Shown one piece after another: positions 17,741 to 26,746 of a stretch of 64,000 bases of DNA. The notes under the pieces were generated by a model. The model saw nothing but the letters and a program-made list of their open reading frames with translations. It had not been told where the DNA came from and made no database searches. A program made the position numbers and the translations under genes. The stretch spans positions 1,612,001 to 1,676,000 of the forward strand of contig OZ248407.1 of the NCBI GenBank assembly GCA_965234325.1, given 5' to 3'. This stretch comes from Limnohabitans kasalickyi (GTDB lineage Bacteria; Pseudomonadota; Gammaproteobacteria; Burkholderiales; Burkholderiaceae_C). Numbering within the stretch: the stretch's first letter is position 1; each line of letters starts with the position of its first letter.

Positions 17741-18723
17741 TCCGCCTTGGTTCCGGTGTCTTTGATGACTTTGCCCCAGCGCTTGATTTCAGAGCCGATC
17801 CAGTCGCGGAACTGATTAGGCGTGGAAGCCACAATTTCAAACTCCATCTCCAACAAACGCTTGGTGATCTCTGGGGACCGTAAGATCTTCACGATCTCAC
17901 GGTTGTAGCGATCGATGATGGGCGCGGGAGTACCGCCAGAGGTGAGAAAACCAATCCATGAAGTCGCCTCAAACTCGGGATAGCCTGACTCGCTGAGAGT
18001 GGGCACTTGGGGCATGCTGGCAAAGCGTTTCAGGCCCGAGGTGGCCAACAACTTGAGTCGCCCCTCGCTGGCGAACTGCTGCACGTTGCCCGGCACAAAA
18101 AACCCCGCCTGAATGTTGCCCCCGATCAAGTCGGTGATTGCGGGCCCTGCCCCTCGGTAAGGAATATGGGTGATGTGAAAGTCCCCCGCCGACTTGAACA
18201 TTTCCATCGTCAGATGAGACGCGCTACCCAATGCAACAGACCCATAGGAATACTTCGTCGGATTGGCTTTGGTTTTTTCTACAAAGTCCTTCACGCTGGT
18301 GATACCGGAAGCTGGATTGACCACCAAGTATTGCGGGGCCTTGACCATCAAGGTGATGGGTGCCAAGTCTTTGATGGGGTCATAGGGCATCTTGTCAAAC
18401 AAGCCCACATTGATGGCCAAAGGACCGTTGTAGCCAATCAGCAAGGTGTGGCCGTCTTGGGCTGCCTTGGCGACGATGTCAGCACCAATGTTGCCGCCTG
18501 CGCCAGGTTTGTTTTCCACCACAAAGGGCTGCCCGAAAACTTCTTGCAGTTTGGGGGCGATCAGCCGCGCCAACACATCGTTGGTGCTGCCCGTGATGGG
18601 CACGATGATGCGCACGGGCTTGGTTGGCGCCCATTCTTGCGCCCAAGCCGATGTGCCAGCGCCCAGACACACGGTGGTGGCCAGCACCAAAGCACCCAAT
18701 TGTCGACGGTTGAAGTTTTTCAT
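17737..18723 (-). CDS. Bug/TctC-type tripartite tricarboxylate transporter substrate-binding protein
   Basis: A 328-residue periplasmic binding protein. The signal peptide ends in GTSAWAQ (about residues 1-28). The mature part has the Bug signatures KPVRIIVP, NKPGAGGNIGADIVAKA and GYNGPLAINV. Start 18723 has ACAGGAG just upstream. Bug proteins bind organic acids or aromatic compounds and are very abundant in Burkholderiales. The TctA/TctB membrane partners are absent here, as is usual for orphan Bug genes. It sits between the Rieske oxygenase and an SDR, so it likely captures a carboxylated substrate of this pathway. Confidence 0.9.
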   Translation of the reverse strand: MKNFNRRQLGALVLATTVCLGAGTSAWAQEWAPTKPVRIIVPITGSTNDVLARLIAPKLQEVFGQPFVVENKPGAGGNIGADIVAKAAQDGHTLLIGYNGPLAINVGLFDKMPYDPIKDLAPITLMVKAPQYLVVNPASGITSVKDFVEKTKANPTKYSYGSVALGSASHLTMEMFKSAGDFHITHIPYRGAGPAITDLIGGNIQAGFFVPGNVQQFASEGRLKLLATSGLKRFASMPQVPTLSESGYPEFEATSWIGFLTSGGTPAPIIDRYNREIVKILRSPEITKRLLEMEFEIVASTPNQFRDWIGSEIKRWGKVIKDTGTKAE

Positions 18724-18752
18724 CTTGTCTCCTGTTGTGCTTTGGAGGTCGG

Positions 18753-20027
18753 TCAGATCGAAAAAACCGGTTCGTCCAGTCCATTGGCCAGGTGTGCTTT
18801 GGCCCAAACCATGGGGTCATCGCCTTTGGGCAACAACACGCCGGCAGGGCGAACATGTTGTTCAGCGGCATCCAATGCCGGGGGCTCAATGCCTTGCTCA
18901 AGCGCCACTGCGGCGTCGTGCAGCATGCGCCGGGCCATGACAATGGCGCGGTCGGTGGGCAGCAGTTTTTCGGCAGCGTGGTCCTGAATGGCGCCCATGC
19001 TTTCCTGCAAGGAGTAGTCTTGTGCCGAAAACCCAAACACACCGCTATAAGCGCGCTTTTCCTGTTGGGCCTTGCGGTCCATCAAGTAGTCGTTGTCGCG
19101 GTTGGCTTTGGGCACAAAACTGCCAGGGGCGTCGTATTCCACATGGATGCCTTTGCCGGCGGCCATGGCTTCATTTTCTTCGGCGCTCAGTGGCTGCTTG
19201 GGTTGCCAATTCATGCTCCAGGCCCAGCACTCGTGGTCATTGACCGGCACCCAGGCATGACCGCCGAGCGCGTGGTGGCCAAACGGCGGAATCATGGTGA
19301 ACCAGGGGAACAGCCACTGGGTGATGCGCCAGTAAAAACTGTCGGGCTCGCCCATGCGACGGCCGTACAAGCTCATGCCAAACGAGGTCTTTTCGATTTC
19401 AAACACCACATTGCCATCGGCCTTGATGTAATCGAGCGCCTTGACGCCCTGGTGCATCGGGTCCGTGTCCACTTCATAGCGGTGCACATACGACACGTGC
19501 GCGGTGTCGATGCCACCCTCCATGGCCTGCAGGTAACTGGAGTACTGCAGACGCCTGGACACGAACACATGGCTGTCGGGCAAGGTGCACCACTCGAGTT
19601 CGGGCGGCTCGGGCATTTTGTCGGGTGGGCCCATGTAGGTCCAAACAATGCCGCCGCGCTCCACGCATGGGTAGCCCTTGATGTGCATGTGCGCGCAGGC
19701 TTTGGGGTTGGAGGGCACATCCACACACTGGCCATTTCCGTCAAACTTGACGCCGTGGTAAGCGCAGCGGATGCCGTTTTCTTCGTTACGGCCAAAGTAA
19801 AGCGACACACCTCGGTGCGAACAAAACTCGCCAATCATGCAGGCTTGGCCATCGGTGTTGCGAAACGCCAGCAGCTTTTCACCCAACAACTCAATGCGCA
19901 CTTGCGGACCATCGGGCTGTGGAATTTCGCTGCTCGTCAAAGCCGGTACCCAATAGCGACGCATCAAATTACCCATGCGCGTGCCGGGCCCAACGCGTGT
20001 CAGGGTTTCAGACATCTCTTTGTTCAT
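18753..20027 (-). CDS. Rieske non-heme iron oxygenase, alpha subunit (phthalate dioxygenase-like)
   Basis: A 424-residue ring-hydroxylating oxygenase. The Rieske cluster ligands are Cys69, His71, Cys88 and His91 (C-x-H-x16-C-x2-H). The catalytic iron site is in GGIDTAHVSYVH with Asp174, His177 and His182. The layout (N-terminal SETLTRVGPGTRMGNLMRRYWVPA) is that of the phthalate 4,5-dioxygenase/dicamba-type single-component alpha subunits. GGAG nine bases before ATG 20027 supports the start. No reductase or ferredoxin gene is next to it, so electrons must come from elsewhere. It should hydroxylate or demethylate an aromatic or alicyclic substrate; which one is unknown. Confidence 0.92.
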   Translation of the reverse strand: MNKEMSETLTRVGPGTRMGNLMRRYWVPALTSSEIPQPDGPQVRIELLGEKLLAFRNTDGQACMIGEFCSHRGVSLYFGRNEENGIRCAYHGVKFDGNGQCVDVPSNPKACAHMHIKGYPCVERGGIVWTYMGPPDKMPEPPELEWCTLPDSHVFVSRRLQYSSYLQAMEGGIDTAHVSYVHRYEVDTDPMHQGVKALDYIKADGNVVFEIEKTSFGMSLYGRRMGEPDSFYWRITQWLFPWFTMIPPFGHHALGGHAWVPVNDHECWAWSMNWQPKQPLSAEENEAMAAGKGIHVEYDAPGSFVPKANRDNDYLMDRKAQQEKRAYSGVFGFSAQDYSLQESMGAIQDHAAEKLLPTDRAIVMARRMLHDAAVALEQGIEPPALDAAEQHVRPAGVLLPKGDDPMVWAKAHLANGLDEPVFSI

Positions 20028-20123
20028 GAAAAAAGTCTCCAGTTTAGTAAGGGTTTATAGGGCGTGGCAACACATGCCAACTGCTGATGTGGATATTGAA
20101 TAAGGCATTAGAAATCGCTTCAC

Positions 20124-20924
20124 TCAATCTTCAAAATGGACGGTCAAAGAAGCCGCGGGCAAGCTAAAACTAGATCTCCAAGACGTACCGGCATCTACTG
20201 GATAAGCATCCGTCCAAGTTCCTGTGGTCACGACGTCACCAGGCTGGATGTCTGTTGAACCAGGGCAACGTCTCAATTCTTTCAGGAAATGCTCGAGCGC
20301 GTGAAGGGGGCTATCCAACACATGGGCCCCTGCCCCGACTTCAACCAGACCCTCGTCTCTGTACAACGTGGCGGTTGCTTTCGCTAGCAAGGCATGAAGC
20401 TCTTGAGCTGATTTCGCCACCGATGCCACAGAGGTTTTTTCGCCAACGATGAGGTGGGCATGAAGTCCGCCATCTGCAACGGTGTCCGCGGCTTCAAACT
20501 TCCAATTTGGCATGTGCGACTGAACGATCTCAAAACCAGGCGCCATCCAATCCAACGACTGATAGATATCGTCCAGGGTGGCATCCGGCTTTGGCGTCTC
20601 CTTGAATCCGAAAACAATCTCTGGCTCGATTCGTGGCTGGCAAATCCCCGAAAGAGAGAAAACATGAGCCTCAGAACAAAACGTGAGCGTTGTATTCCAA
20701 ACTGTGCCCCAAATTGGACCAAAGACGTTGTAGCGAGGCCAGATCGTACGGTTTGTAAATCCAATCTTGTAGCCACGCGGTGTTTCACCTCTGGCGAGCC
20801 TCAACGCACGAACAGCCAGTGCGTCCTGATAGGCCGAATGGATGTCATAGCCCTGAGTGGCGCTGACCGCCTGCGACCAGCATTCACCGCTGTCGTAATA
20901 GGCAAGAAGTTGTTTCGAATTCAT
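20124..20924 (-). CDS. 2-keto-4-pentenoate hydratase / MhpD-like protein
   Basis: A 266-residue member of the fumarylacetoacetate-hydrolase superfamily, hydratase (MhpD/HpcG/DmpE) branch. It shows GYKIGFTN, RIEPEIVFGF (metal-binding Glu pair), a WMAPGFEIVQSH segment, VADGGLHAHLIVG and TTGTWTDAYPV near the end. These enzymes add water to 2-hydroxy-dienoates after aromatic meta-cleavage, or decarboxylate 4-oxalocrotonate. It belongs to the leftward run; the 96-base gap to the Rieske gene holds no visible terminator. No extradiol dioxygenase is seen in the window. Confidence 0.85.
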   Translation of the reverse strand: MNSKQLLAYYDSGECWSQAVSATQGYDIHSAYQDALAVRALRLARGETPRGYKIGFTNRTIWPRYNVFGPIWGTVWNTTLTFCSEAHVFSLSGICQPRIEPEIVFGFKETPKPDATLDDIYQSLDWMAPGFEIVQSHMPNWKFEAADTVADGGLHAHLIVGEKTSVASVAKSAQELHALLAKATATLYRDEGLVEVGAGAHVLDSPLHALEHFLKELRRCPGSTDIQPGDVVTTGTWTDAYPVDAGTSWRSSFSLPAASLTVHFED

Positions 20925-20980
20925 CCTCTGAGCTTACCAAGTAAGGAATGTGCAACCCGTGACACGGTCTGTCTATCGAC

Positions 20981-21445
20981 CTATTTCAATTTTTCCCAGA
21001 CCAGGCTGCGGATGCTGACCTTGCCGTCAAGCGGGTCTGGGGATACCGGTGTGGAAAGAGACAGCCTGTGGCCTTCGAGCTTGAAGATGCGCACTTGCTG
21101 GGTTCCGGTCCAAGTTTCATTCCACGAGATGTCCACGTGATGGGTCACCTCGTTGCCGGCGATGGTGTAAGTGCCGGCATAGCTGATGACGCTGCGAAAT
21201 AAATTCTCAGCCTCAGTCGCCGTGGCAGTGGTAGCCGCCGGCTTATGACGATCGCCGCGGACGATGATGACAACCATTCGGCCATCCGCTGAATAGGTGA
21301 TGAACCCCTGTGGGTTCGGCCCCATGAGATCGATGGTGAGACCCGAAGGAACCTCTTCACGGATCACCGAAACCAGCTGCCAAGTGCCGAGTAAGCGGCT
21401 GGCTGGCGTGTCGTTCGGCTGAGTTAAAGCTGCTTCTCGGGTCAT
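20981..21445 (-). CDS. Lipocalin-like domain protein
   Basis: A 154-residue protein of the lipocalin-like family (PF13924 type). It opens the domain with RLLGTWQLVSV, continues GFITYSADGRMVVIIV and SYAGTYTIAGNEVTHHVDISWN, and ends LSTPVSPDPLDG...LVWEKL. Such proteins are found beside polyketide, steroid and xenobiotic clusters and may bind or isomerise a small hydrophobic ligand; no activity is established. No signal peptide is seen from the chosen start (ATG 21445). It is the first gene of the leftward run and is divergent from the Baeyer-Villiger monooxygenase. Confidence 0.75.
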   Translation of the reverse strand: MTREAALTQPNDTPASRLLGTWQLVSVIREEVPSGLTIDLMGPNPQGFITYSADGRMVVIIVRGDRHKPAATTATATEAENLFRSVISYAGTYTIAGNEVTHHVDISWNETWTGTQQVRIFKLEGHRLSLSTPVSPDPLDGKVSIRSLVWEKLK

Positions 21446-21675
21446 GAGCGTTTGAATGGAATCGCTGCAACGAACAACAAGATTTTCATGGCGATATTTC
21501 CTTGAGGTGTGGTGGGTCATGCCGAATAGGTTGAATGATTATGCTGGCAATTACGTTTTGAATGCCCTTCCAATGCAAGACAAGTCGCAAGCGGCAGCAA
21601 GTGGACCGCCTGTCACTGGCACTAGGGAATTCCATAGTGCACGGGCTTCAAAGGCCGTCTTACTATCGAAAAAAA

Positions 21676-21708
21676 TCGTACGCATGCAAACAATGCTTAT
21701 TCGTACGA
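21676..21708. promoter_or_regulatory. Paired TCGTACG operator-like repeats in divergent catabolic promoter
   Basis: TCGTACG at 21676-21682 and CGTACGA at 21702-21708 form an inverted repeat with centres about 26 bp apart. The interval also contains GCAT...ATGC. The site lies 21 bases before the monooxygenase ATG and 231 bases before the divergent lipocalin-like gene, a good position for the MarR regulator encoded downstream. Binding is inference. Confidence 0.45.
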
Positions 21709-21728
21709 GTCAGAAGAAATTCAAGACT

Positions 21729-23711
21729 ATGCAGCAACAGCGAAATACGAGTTCAGACATTGCCAACGGCAACGGCTTGGGGCATTTCAATCACGTTGAA
21801 AAAGTCGACGCGACCGATGATTTCATTCGCCAAGCCGTGGATCAGGCCGACCTCCCCGCGCTACTGGCGACGCTTGCCATGATCACCGGTGACACGTCGT
21901 TGATCGCACCGGATCTCAAGCCCCCGACGCCGCCCATGATGACAACGATCGCCCCCCAAGGTGGGATGAGCACGGAGGCCCAAGATAAAGCCAGGCGCCT
22001 GGCCACTGCGACCCTCATCAAGTTTCGTGACAGCGGGCAAACTGTGCAGGACGCCCCTCCCCCACCACTGATTGACCAATGTGTCGCTTATCTTGTCCGC
22101 GGCGACCTGGACGAACTGCGGCCACTGTTAGAGCATGAATTGAACATCACGCGCGACATGGGCGCCCCCGATTGGAAGTTGACAGACATTGCACCAGACA
22201 GAAATTTTCGCGTCGCCGTCATTGGCGCAGGTGTCAGTGGTATCGCCGCGGCTTATCGGCTGCAGCAGGCAGGTGTGGACTTTTCTGTCTATGAAAAAAA
22301 CGAAGAGGTGGGTGGCGTCTGGTGGGAAAACCGGTACCCAGGTTGCCGGCTGGACACGCCCAACTTTGCCTACAGCCTGTCGTTCGCGCAAAAGCCCGAC
22401 TGGCCACAACAGTTCTCCCGCCAACCCGAGATCCATGCCTACCTAAAAACGGTGGCAGGCCAAGCCGGTATCCGCAGCAAGATCCAATTCAATACCGAAA
22501 TTGATGCCATGCGTTTTGATGAAGCGCGTGGCTGCTGGACGCTCAGCGTGCGTCACGCTGATGGCACTGTGCTTGAAGAAGAATTCAATGCCGTGATCAC
22601 CGCTGTTGGCATTTTGAGTCGGCCGAGTTTTCCAGACATCCCCGGTATCGACACCTTCAAAGGACAGGTCATCCACTCGGGTCAGTGGCCGCAATCTCCA
22701 AACCTGGAGGGCAAACGGGTGGCGATGGTGGGCACCGGTGCGAGCGCCTTCCAAATCGGCCCATCGATTGCACAAAGTGTGTCGCAGTTCACCGTGTTCC
22801 AGCGCAACCCACCTTGGATGCTGCCCACACCCACGTACCACGACGACATCAAGCCTGGTATGCAATGGCTGCTCAAGCATGTGCCTTTCTACGGCCGCTG
22901 GTTTCGCTTCTGGCAATTCTGGATCGCGGTTGAAGGCCGCTTGCCACTGACAGAAGTCGACGAAGGCTGGGACCATCCCGTTTCCGTTGGCCGCGCCAAC
23001 GAAGAACTGCGTCAGGGTTGCTTGGCTTGGATGGCTGGCCAGTACAGCGACCGACCCGACCTCTTGGCCAAAGTAACGCCCAATTACCCGCCTGCCGCCA
23101 AACGCATGCTGCGCGACAACGGTGCGTGGGCCACCATGCTGAAGATGCCGCATGTGGAGCTGAACACAACAGGCATCGAAGAAATCACCACCACAGGCAT
23201 TCGGACCAAAGACGGTGAGTTGCATGCATTCGATGTGATCGTTTTTGCGACGGGTTTTAAAGCTTCCGACTTTCTCTCACCGATGAAGATCACCGGCATG
23301 GATGGTCGAGAACTTCACCGCGATTGCTGGGCCGGCGACTGCCGCGCTTATTTGGGCATCATGGTGCCGGGCTTTCCAAACCTGTTCATGACCGGAGGCC
23401 CCAACACAGCCGTTGTCATCAATGGCAGTGCGATCTTTTCGTCTGAATGTCAGGTGGAATATTCAATGCGCGCTATCGGCCATTTGCTGGCCAATGGTCA
23501 GAAGGCGCTGGACTGCAAGGCCGAACCCTTCGAGGAATACAACGCGTGGGTCGACGCAGGCAACCTCAAACGCGCTTGGGGTGCTGCACGCACCACCAGT
23601 TGGTACACAAACAGCCAAGGTCGTGCATCTCAGACTTGGCCGCACAGCCTGATGGACTACTGGAACATCACGGCCACTTTCAAGCCCGCTGACTACGAGT
23701 TCATGCGTTAA
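21729..23711 (+). CDS. Baeyer-Villiger-type flavin monooxygenase (4-hydroxyacetophenone monooxygenase-like)
   Basis: A 660-residue NADPH/FAD enzyme that would insert oxygen next to a ketone to give an ester or lactone. The FAD Rossmann motif is IGAGVSGIAAAYRL (about residue 160) and the BVMO fingerprint is FKGQVIHSGQWP. The NADPH Rossmann motif is VGTGASAFQIGP and a late FATGF segment follows. A roughly 150-residue N-terminal extension precedes the FAD domain, as in 4-hydroxyacetophenone monooxygenase (about 640 residues), and unlike short cyclohexanone-type enzymes. ATG 21729 was chosen because farther-upstream in-frame starts lie in the regulatory repeats. MarR follows after 2 bases, and a hydrolase able to cleave the product ester is third. 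Confidence 0.9.
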   Translation: MQQQRNTSSDIANGNGLGHFNHVEKVDATDDFIRQAVDQADLPALLATLAMITGDTSLIAPDLKPPTPPMMTTIAPQGGMSTEAQDKARRLATATLIKFRDSGQTVQDAPPPPLIDQCVAYLVRGDLDELRPLLEHELNITRDMGAPDWKLTDIAPDRNFRVAVIGAGVSGIAAAYRLQQAGVDFSVYEKNEEVGGVWWENRYPGCRLDTPNFAYSLSFAQKPDWPQQFSRQPEIHAYLKTVAGQAGIRSKIQFNTEIDAMRFDEARGCWTLSVRHADGTVLEEEFNAVITAVGILSRPSFPDIPGIDTFKGQVIHSGQWPQSPNLEGKRVAMVGTGASAFQIGPSIAQSVSQFTVFQRNPPWMLPTPTYHDDIKPGMQWLLKHVPFYGRWFRFWQFWIAVEGRLPLTEVDEGWDHPVSVGRANEELRQGCLAWMAGQYSDRPDLLAKVTPNYPPAAKRMLRDNGAWATMLKMPHVELNTTGIEEITTTGIRTKDGELHAFDVIVFATGFKASDFLSPMKITGMDGRELHRDCWAGDCRAYLGIMVPGFPNLFMTGGPNTAVVINGSAIFSSECQVEYSMRAIGHLLANGQKALDCKAEPFEEYNAWVDAGNLKRAWGAARTTSWYTNSQGRASQTWPHSLMDYWNITATFKPADYEFMR

Positions 23712-23713
23712 CC

Positions 23714-24154
23714 ATGGCAACCAAGAAAGTCATCAAGCTGGACGACATGCCGGGGCACCTGTTTCGCAGGTTGCACCAGCTCGCGGTCATGCGCTTTACC
23801 GCAGAGCTGGATGAAACGGGCCTCACGCCTGTTCAATGGGCGGCTCTGATGACGACGTCTCAGCGTCCTGGGCTAGACCAGAGCACCCTGTCACGCGAAA
23901 TTTATATCGACACCTCCACCATTGCCGGCGTCGTGGATAGGTTAGAGGCACGCGGCCTGATCCAACGCCGTCATTCCCCAGACGACCGGCGCGTGCGGCA
24001 GCTCTACCTGACCGATGAAGGCGCAGTGCTGCTCAAGACGGCCTCAGCCTCCGTGGTCGGCATACAGAAGTGGCTGCTCTTACCGCTGTCGGTAGAAGAG
24101 CGGGCAGTTTTTACGCAACTGATGCTCAAGGTTTTGCACCGTCTCGAAAAATGA
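23714..24154 (+). CDS. MarR family transcriptional regulator
   Basis: A 146-residue winged-helix repressor. It has LTPVQWAALMTTSQRPGLDQSTLS, recognition helix DTSTIAGVVDRLEARGLIQR and the wing HSPDDRRVRQLYLTDEG, all canonical. It is translated two bases after the monooxygenase stop. It probably controls this operon and the divergent run through the repeats at 21676-21708 by sensing an aromatic ligand. Confidence 0.92.
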   Translation: MATKKVIKLDDMPGHLFRRLHQLAVMRFTAELDETGLTPVQWAALMTTSQRPGLDQSTLSREIYIDTSTIAGVVDRLEARGLIQRRHSPDDRRVRQLYLTDEGAVLLKTASASVVGIQKWLLLPLSVEERAVFTQLMLKVLHRLEK

Positions 24155-24196
24155 AACACAAGTTCAGCATGATTTTTTGGCTAAAGGTAACCGCGC

Positions 24197-24970
24197 ATGT
24201 TTGAAGAAAAATGGTTAATCGTCAACGACTGCAAGGTGCGTGTGCGCCGTGGCGGCTCAGGGCCAACCTTGCTTTATCTGCATGGTGCCAACGGTGCTGC
24301 GAAGGTTCCTGCATTCCTAGAAAGCTTCACAGCGCATTTCGATGTCTGGGTTCCAGAGCATCCTGGATTTGGTGAGTCTGACGCGCCGGACTGGCTAGAG
24401 AACATCCATGACCTCGCGTATTTTTACAGCGACTTTCTCCATCAACTGGGTTTGTCTAAGGTGCATGTGATTGGCAGCTCCATTGGCGGCTGGTTGGCCA
24501 TGGAAATGGCCATTCGTGAGCCGGAACGATTTTCATCCATGGTGTTGATTGGCTGCGCAGGCATCCTACTGGAAGGCACACCGCCTGGCGATACGTTTCA
24601 ATGGGACCCGGCTACAGCGGTGCGCAACACCTTTGTAGACGACAAGATGGTGGCCTTCGCGCTGAGTCACCCTCTTGAGCCAGCCACTGCTCAGAAAAAC
24701 AGGCGCACCGTTGAACGACTGGCTTTCGAGCCCCGCCTGCATGACCCCATGCTGCACAAATGGCTGCACCGCATCCAATGCCCCGTGCAGCTCGCTTGGG
24801 GCGATCAGGACAAGATCATGCCTTTGGCCTATGGCCATGCGTTTGCAAAACTGATACCGCAATCCCAATTGGTGGTCTACCCGAACTGTGGACATTTGCC
24901 GCAAATGGAGCAAGCCACTGAATTTGCGGCCTCCTCTCTGAAATTCATGCGTGAGGTTCAACCGTCGTGA
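24197..24970 (+). CDS. Alpha/beta hydrolase (ester or ring-cleavage product hydrolase)
   Basis: A 257-residue soluble alpha/beta hydrolase. The oxyanion region is YLHGANGAAK, the nucleophile elbow is GSSIGGW (Ser), the acid is in WGDQDKIMP and the base in NCGHLPQME. The sequence style is that of meta-cleavage-product hydrolases (BphD/DmpD-like) and small esterases. It follows MarR in the monooxygenase operon, so the simplest role is cleaving the ester or lactone made by the Baeyer-Villiger enzyme; hydrolysis of a ring-cleavage product is the alternative. Confidence 0.88.
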   Translation: MFEEKWLIVNDCKVRVRRGGSGPTLLYLHGANGAAKVPAFLESFTAHFDVWVPEHPGFGESDAPDWLENIHDLAYFYSDFLHQLGLSKVHVIGSSIGGWLAMEMAIREPERFSSMVLIGCAGILLEGTPPGDTFQWDPATAVRNTFVDDKMVAFALSHPLEPATAQKNRRTVERLAFEPRLHDPMLHKWLHRIQCPVQLAWGDQDKIMPLAYGHAFAKLIPQSQLVVYPNCGHLPQMEQATEFAASSLKFMREVQPS

Positions 24971-25034
24971 ACGAATTTTTCAATCCGCCTTCAAGCGCAT
25001 TGAGCGCCCTATTTTTCAAGCCAAGGAGCTAGAC

Positions 25035-25919
25035 ATGTTGGCAGGACAAATCATCAATGGCATTGTCAGCGGGGCCATGTACGCCTTGGTGGCGATCGGG
25101 TTCTCACTTGTGATCGGTGTGCTGGACAAATTGAACTTTGCACATCCAGAAGTTTTCATGTTCGGCGGTTTTATTGGACTGATGTCCATGTCGCACCTGC
25201 CCATGCCTTGGGCGTTTGCCATGGCCTTCGTTGTGGGTGGCTTGATCGGTGTGTTGACCGAGTTTTTGGCGTTCAGACGGTTTCAAACGGCAGATGCCAA
25301 GATCACGGCAGCGCTGGCGTCCATGGCATTGGGCTTGGTCATGGCCGACTTGGTGCACAAATGGTGGGGTACTGAGCCCGTACCCGTCACGCCCCCCGAA
25401 GGTTGGTTGACGGGCCGCACCTCTTTGCTGGGCGTTCAAGTGCTCAACTTGCAGTTCTTGATTTTGGGCATCACGATTGTGCTGATGATCGGCTTGCAGT
25501 TGCTGCTACAACGCACGCGCATGGGTCGACAAATTAGGGCCTTGGCCGAGTCCAGTGTGTCGGCATCGCTGCTGGGCATCCATGTGCGCCGTGTCACACA
25601 AACGGTATTTTTCATCTCTTCCGCCTTGGCCGCAGAGGCTGGATTGCTGTTGGCTTTGCGCGGCGGGGCAGCCAGCTCAGACATCGGATTGACCTTTGGC
25701 CTTAAGGCGCTCGCCATCATGGCGATTGGCGGTCTGGGCGATTTGCGAGGCGCTGTGATTGGTGGCTTGCTGGTCGGTGTTTTGGAGTCGCTGATGTATG
25801 TGTTTGGTTTTGGTCGATTGGTCGAGATCACCGTTTGGGTCGCCATGATCGTGGTCCTGACCTTCAGGCCCGGTGGCCTGTTCGGTGGCGGCGTTCATAG
25901 TCAGGAGCAACGCGCATGA
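25035..25919 (+). CDS. livH: Branched-chain-type ABC transporter permease (LivH-like)
   Basis: A 294-residue membrane subunit with about eight helices and the LivH hallmarks GAMYALVAIGFSLVIGV, LNFAHPEVFMFGGF and LKALAIMAIGGLGDLRGAVIGGLLVG. AAGGAG-type ribosome site at 25023-25028 fixes ATG 25035. It overlaps the LivM gene by 4 bases. In this setting the HAAT-family transporter most likely imports the aromatic or cyclic substrate rather than leucine. Confidence 0.9.
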   Translation: MLAGQIINGIVSGAMYALVAIGFSLVIGVLDKLNFAHPEVFMFGGFIGLMSMSHLPMPWAFAMAFVVGGLIGVLTEFLAFRRFQTADAKITAALASMALGLVMADLVHKWWGTEPVPVTPPEGWLTGRTSLLGVQVLNLQFLILGITIVLMIGLQLLLQRTRMGRQIRALAESSVSASLLGIHVRRVTQTVFFISSALAAEAGLLLALRGGAASSDIGLTFGLKALAIMAIGGLGDLRGAVIGGLLVGVLESLMYVFGFGRLVEITVWVAMIVVLTFRPGGLFGGGVHSQEQRA

Positions 25920-26746
25920 TTGCAGATCACCTGTTTTTTGCGGGCATCAACGTCTTGTTGGCCTGGAGTGTTTACACGGTCTTGCTGACCGGCAGTTTGT
26001 CGTTTGCCCAAGGCGCCTTCATGGCCATTGGCTGCTACGGCGCGGGCGTTTTGACCGTCAAATTTGGCTGGCCCCTTTTGCCCTCGACCTTGGTCGCCGC
26101 AGCGGGTGCGGCTGTCTTGGCGGCCATTTTGGGTTACCCCGCACTGCGCCAGCGCGGCATCTACCTCATCTTGGTCACCTTGGGCATCACCTTCTGCGTT
26201 CGTGTCGTCATCGAAAACGTCAAATACGTGGGCGCTGTTTCGGGCTTTGGTGGCATGGTGGGGGCCGACCTCAACAGTGTTTTGATTGCACTGGCGTTTG
26301 TGGGCACCTTTTTGGTGGCACTGTCTTACAGCCCGCTGCAACGCATCTGTGATGCTGTTCGCGAAGACGATCGTGTGGCGGCCTCATTGGGCATCAATGT
26401 GACGGCCGTGCGCTTGATCGGTTTCTCTGCAGGCGCTGCCATCGCTGCGGTCGCGGGCTCGCTTTATGGGCATTACATGAATTTTGTTCGTCCAGAAAGT
26501 TTCGATGTGTTGCTGTCCGTTTACGTGGTGCTTTATGTTGTGCTGGGCGGGGCCAACAACCTGTGGGGGCCTTTGCTAGGCGCCGCAGTCATGACGCTGC
26601 TGCCCGAGTATTTCAGGGTCCTCGCGGACTGGCGGCCTACGGTTTTTGGTTTGGCGATCCTGATCATGTTGTTGTTCAGGCCGCAAGGCTTGCTGGCGTT
26701 CAGAACGTTGACCACACGTTTCAAAAAGAGAGGTCTTGAATCATGA
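25916..26746 (+). CDS. livM: Branched-chain-type ABC transporter permease (LivM-like)
   Basis: A 276-residue permease, partner of LivH. It has an early GSLSFAQGAFMAIGCYGAGVLT segment, GIYLILVTLGITF, and the coupling-helix region AVREDDRVAASLGINVTAVRLIGFSAGAAIAAVAGSLYGHYMN that defines LivM. The start lies in an ATGA overlap with livH, and its end overlaps livG in the same way, so the set is translationally coupled. Confidence 0.9.
   Translation: MIADHLFFAGINVLLAWSVYTVLLTGSLSFAQGAFMAIGCYGAGVLTVKFGWPLLPSTLVAAAGAAVLAAILGYPALRQRGIYLILVTLGITFCVRVVIENVKYVGAVSGFGGMVGADLNSVLIALAFVGTFLVALSYSPLQRICDAVREDDRVAASLGINVTAVRLIGFSAGAAIAAVAGSLYGHYMNFVRPESFDVLLSVYVVLYVVLGGANNLWGPLLGAAVMTLLPEYFRVLADWRPTVFGLAILIMLLFRPQGLLAFRTLTTRFKKRGLES

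Noticed and set aside
18735..20060. A 441-codon plus-strand open frame opposite the Rieske oxygenase
   Set aside because: Antisense of a gene with an intact Rieske cluster and iron site; the plus-strand translation is His/Val-rich without known motifs.
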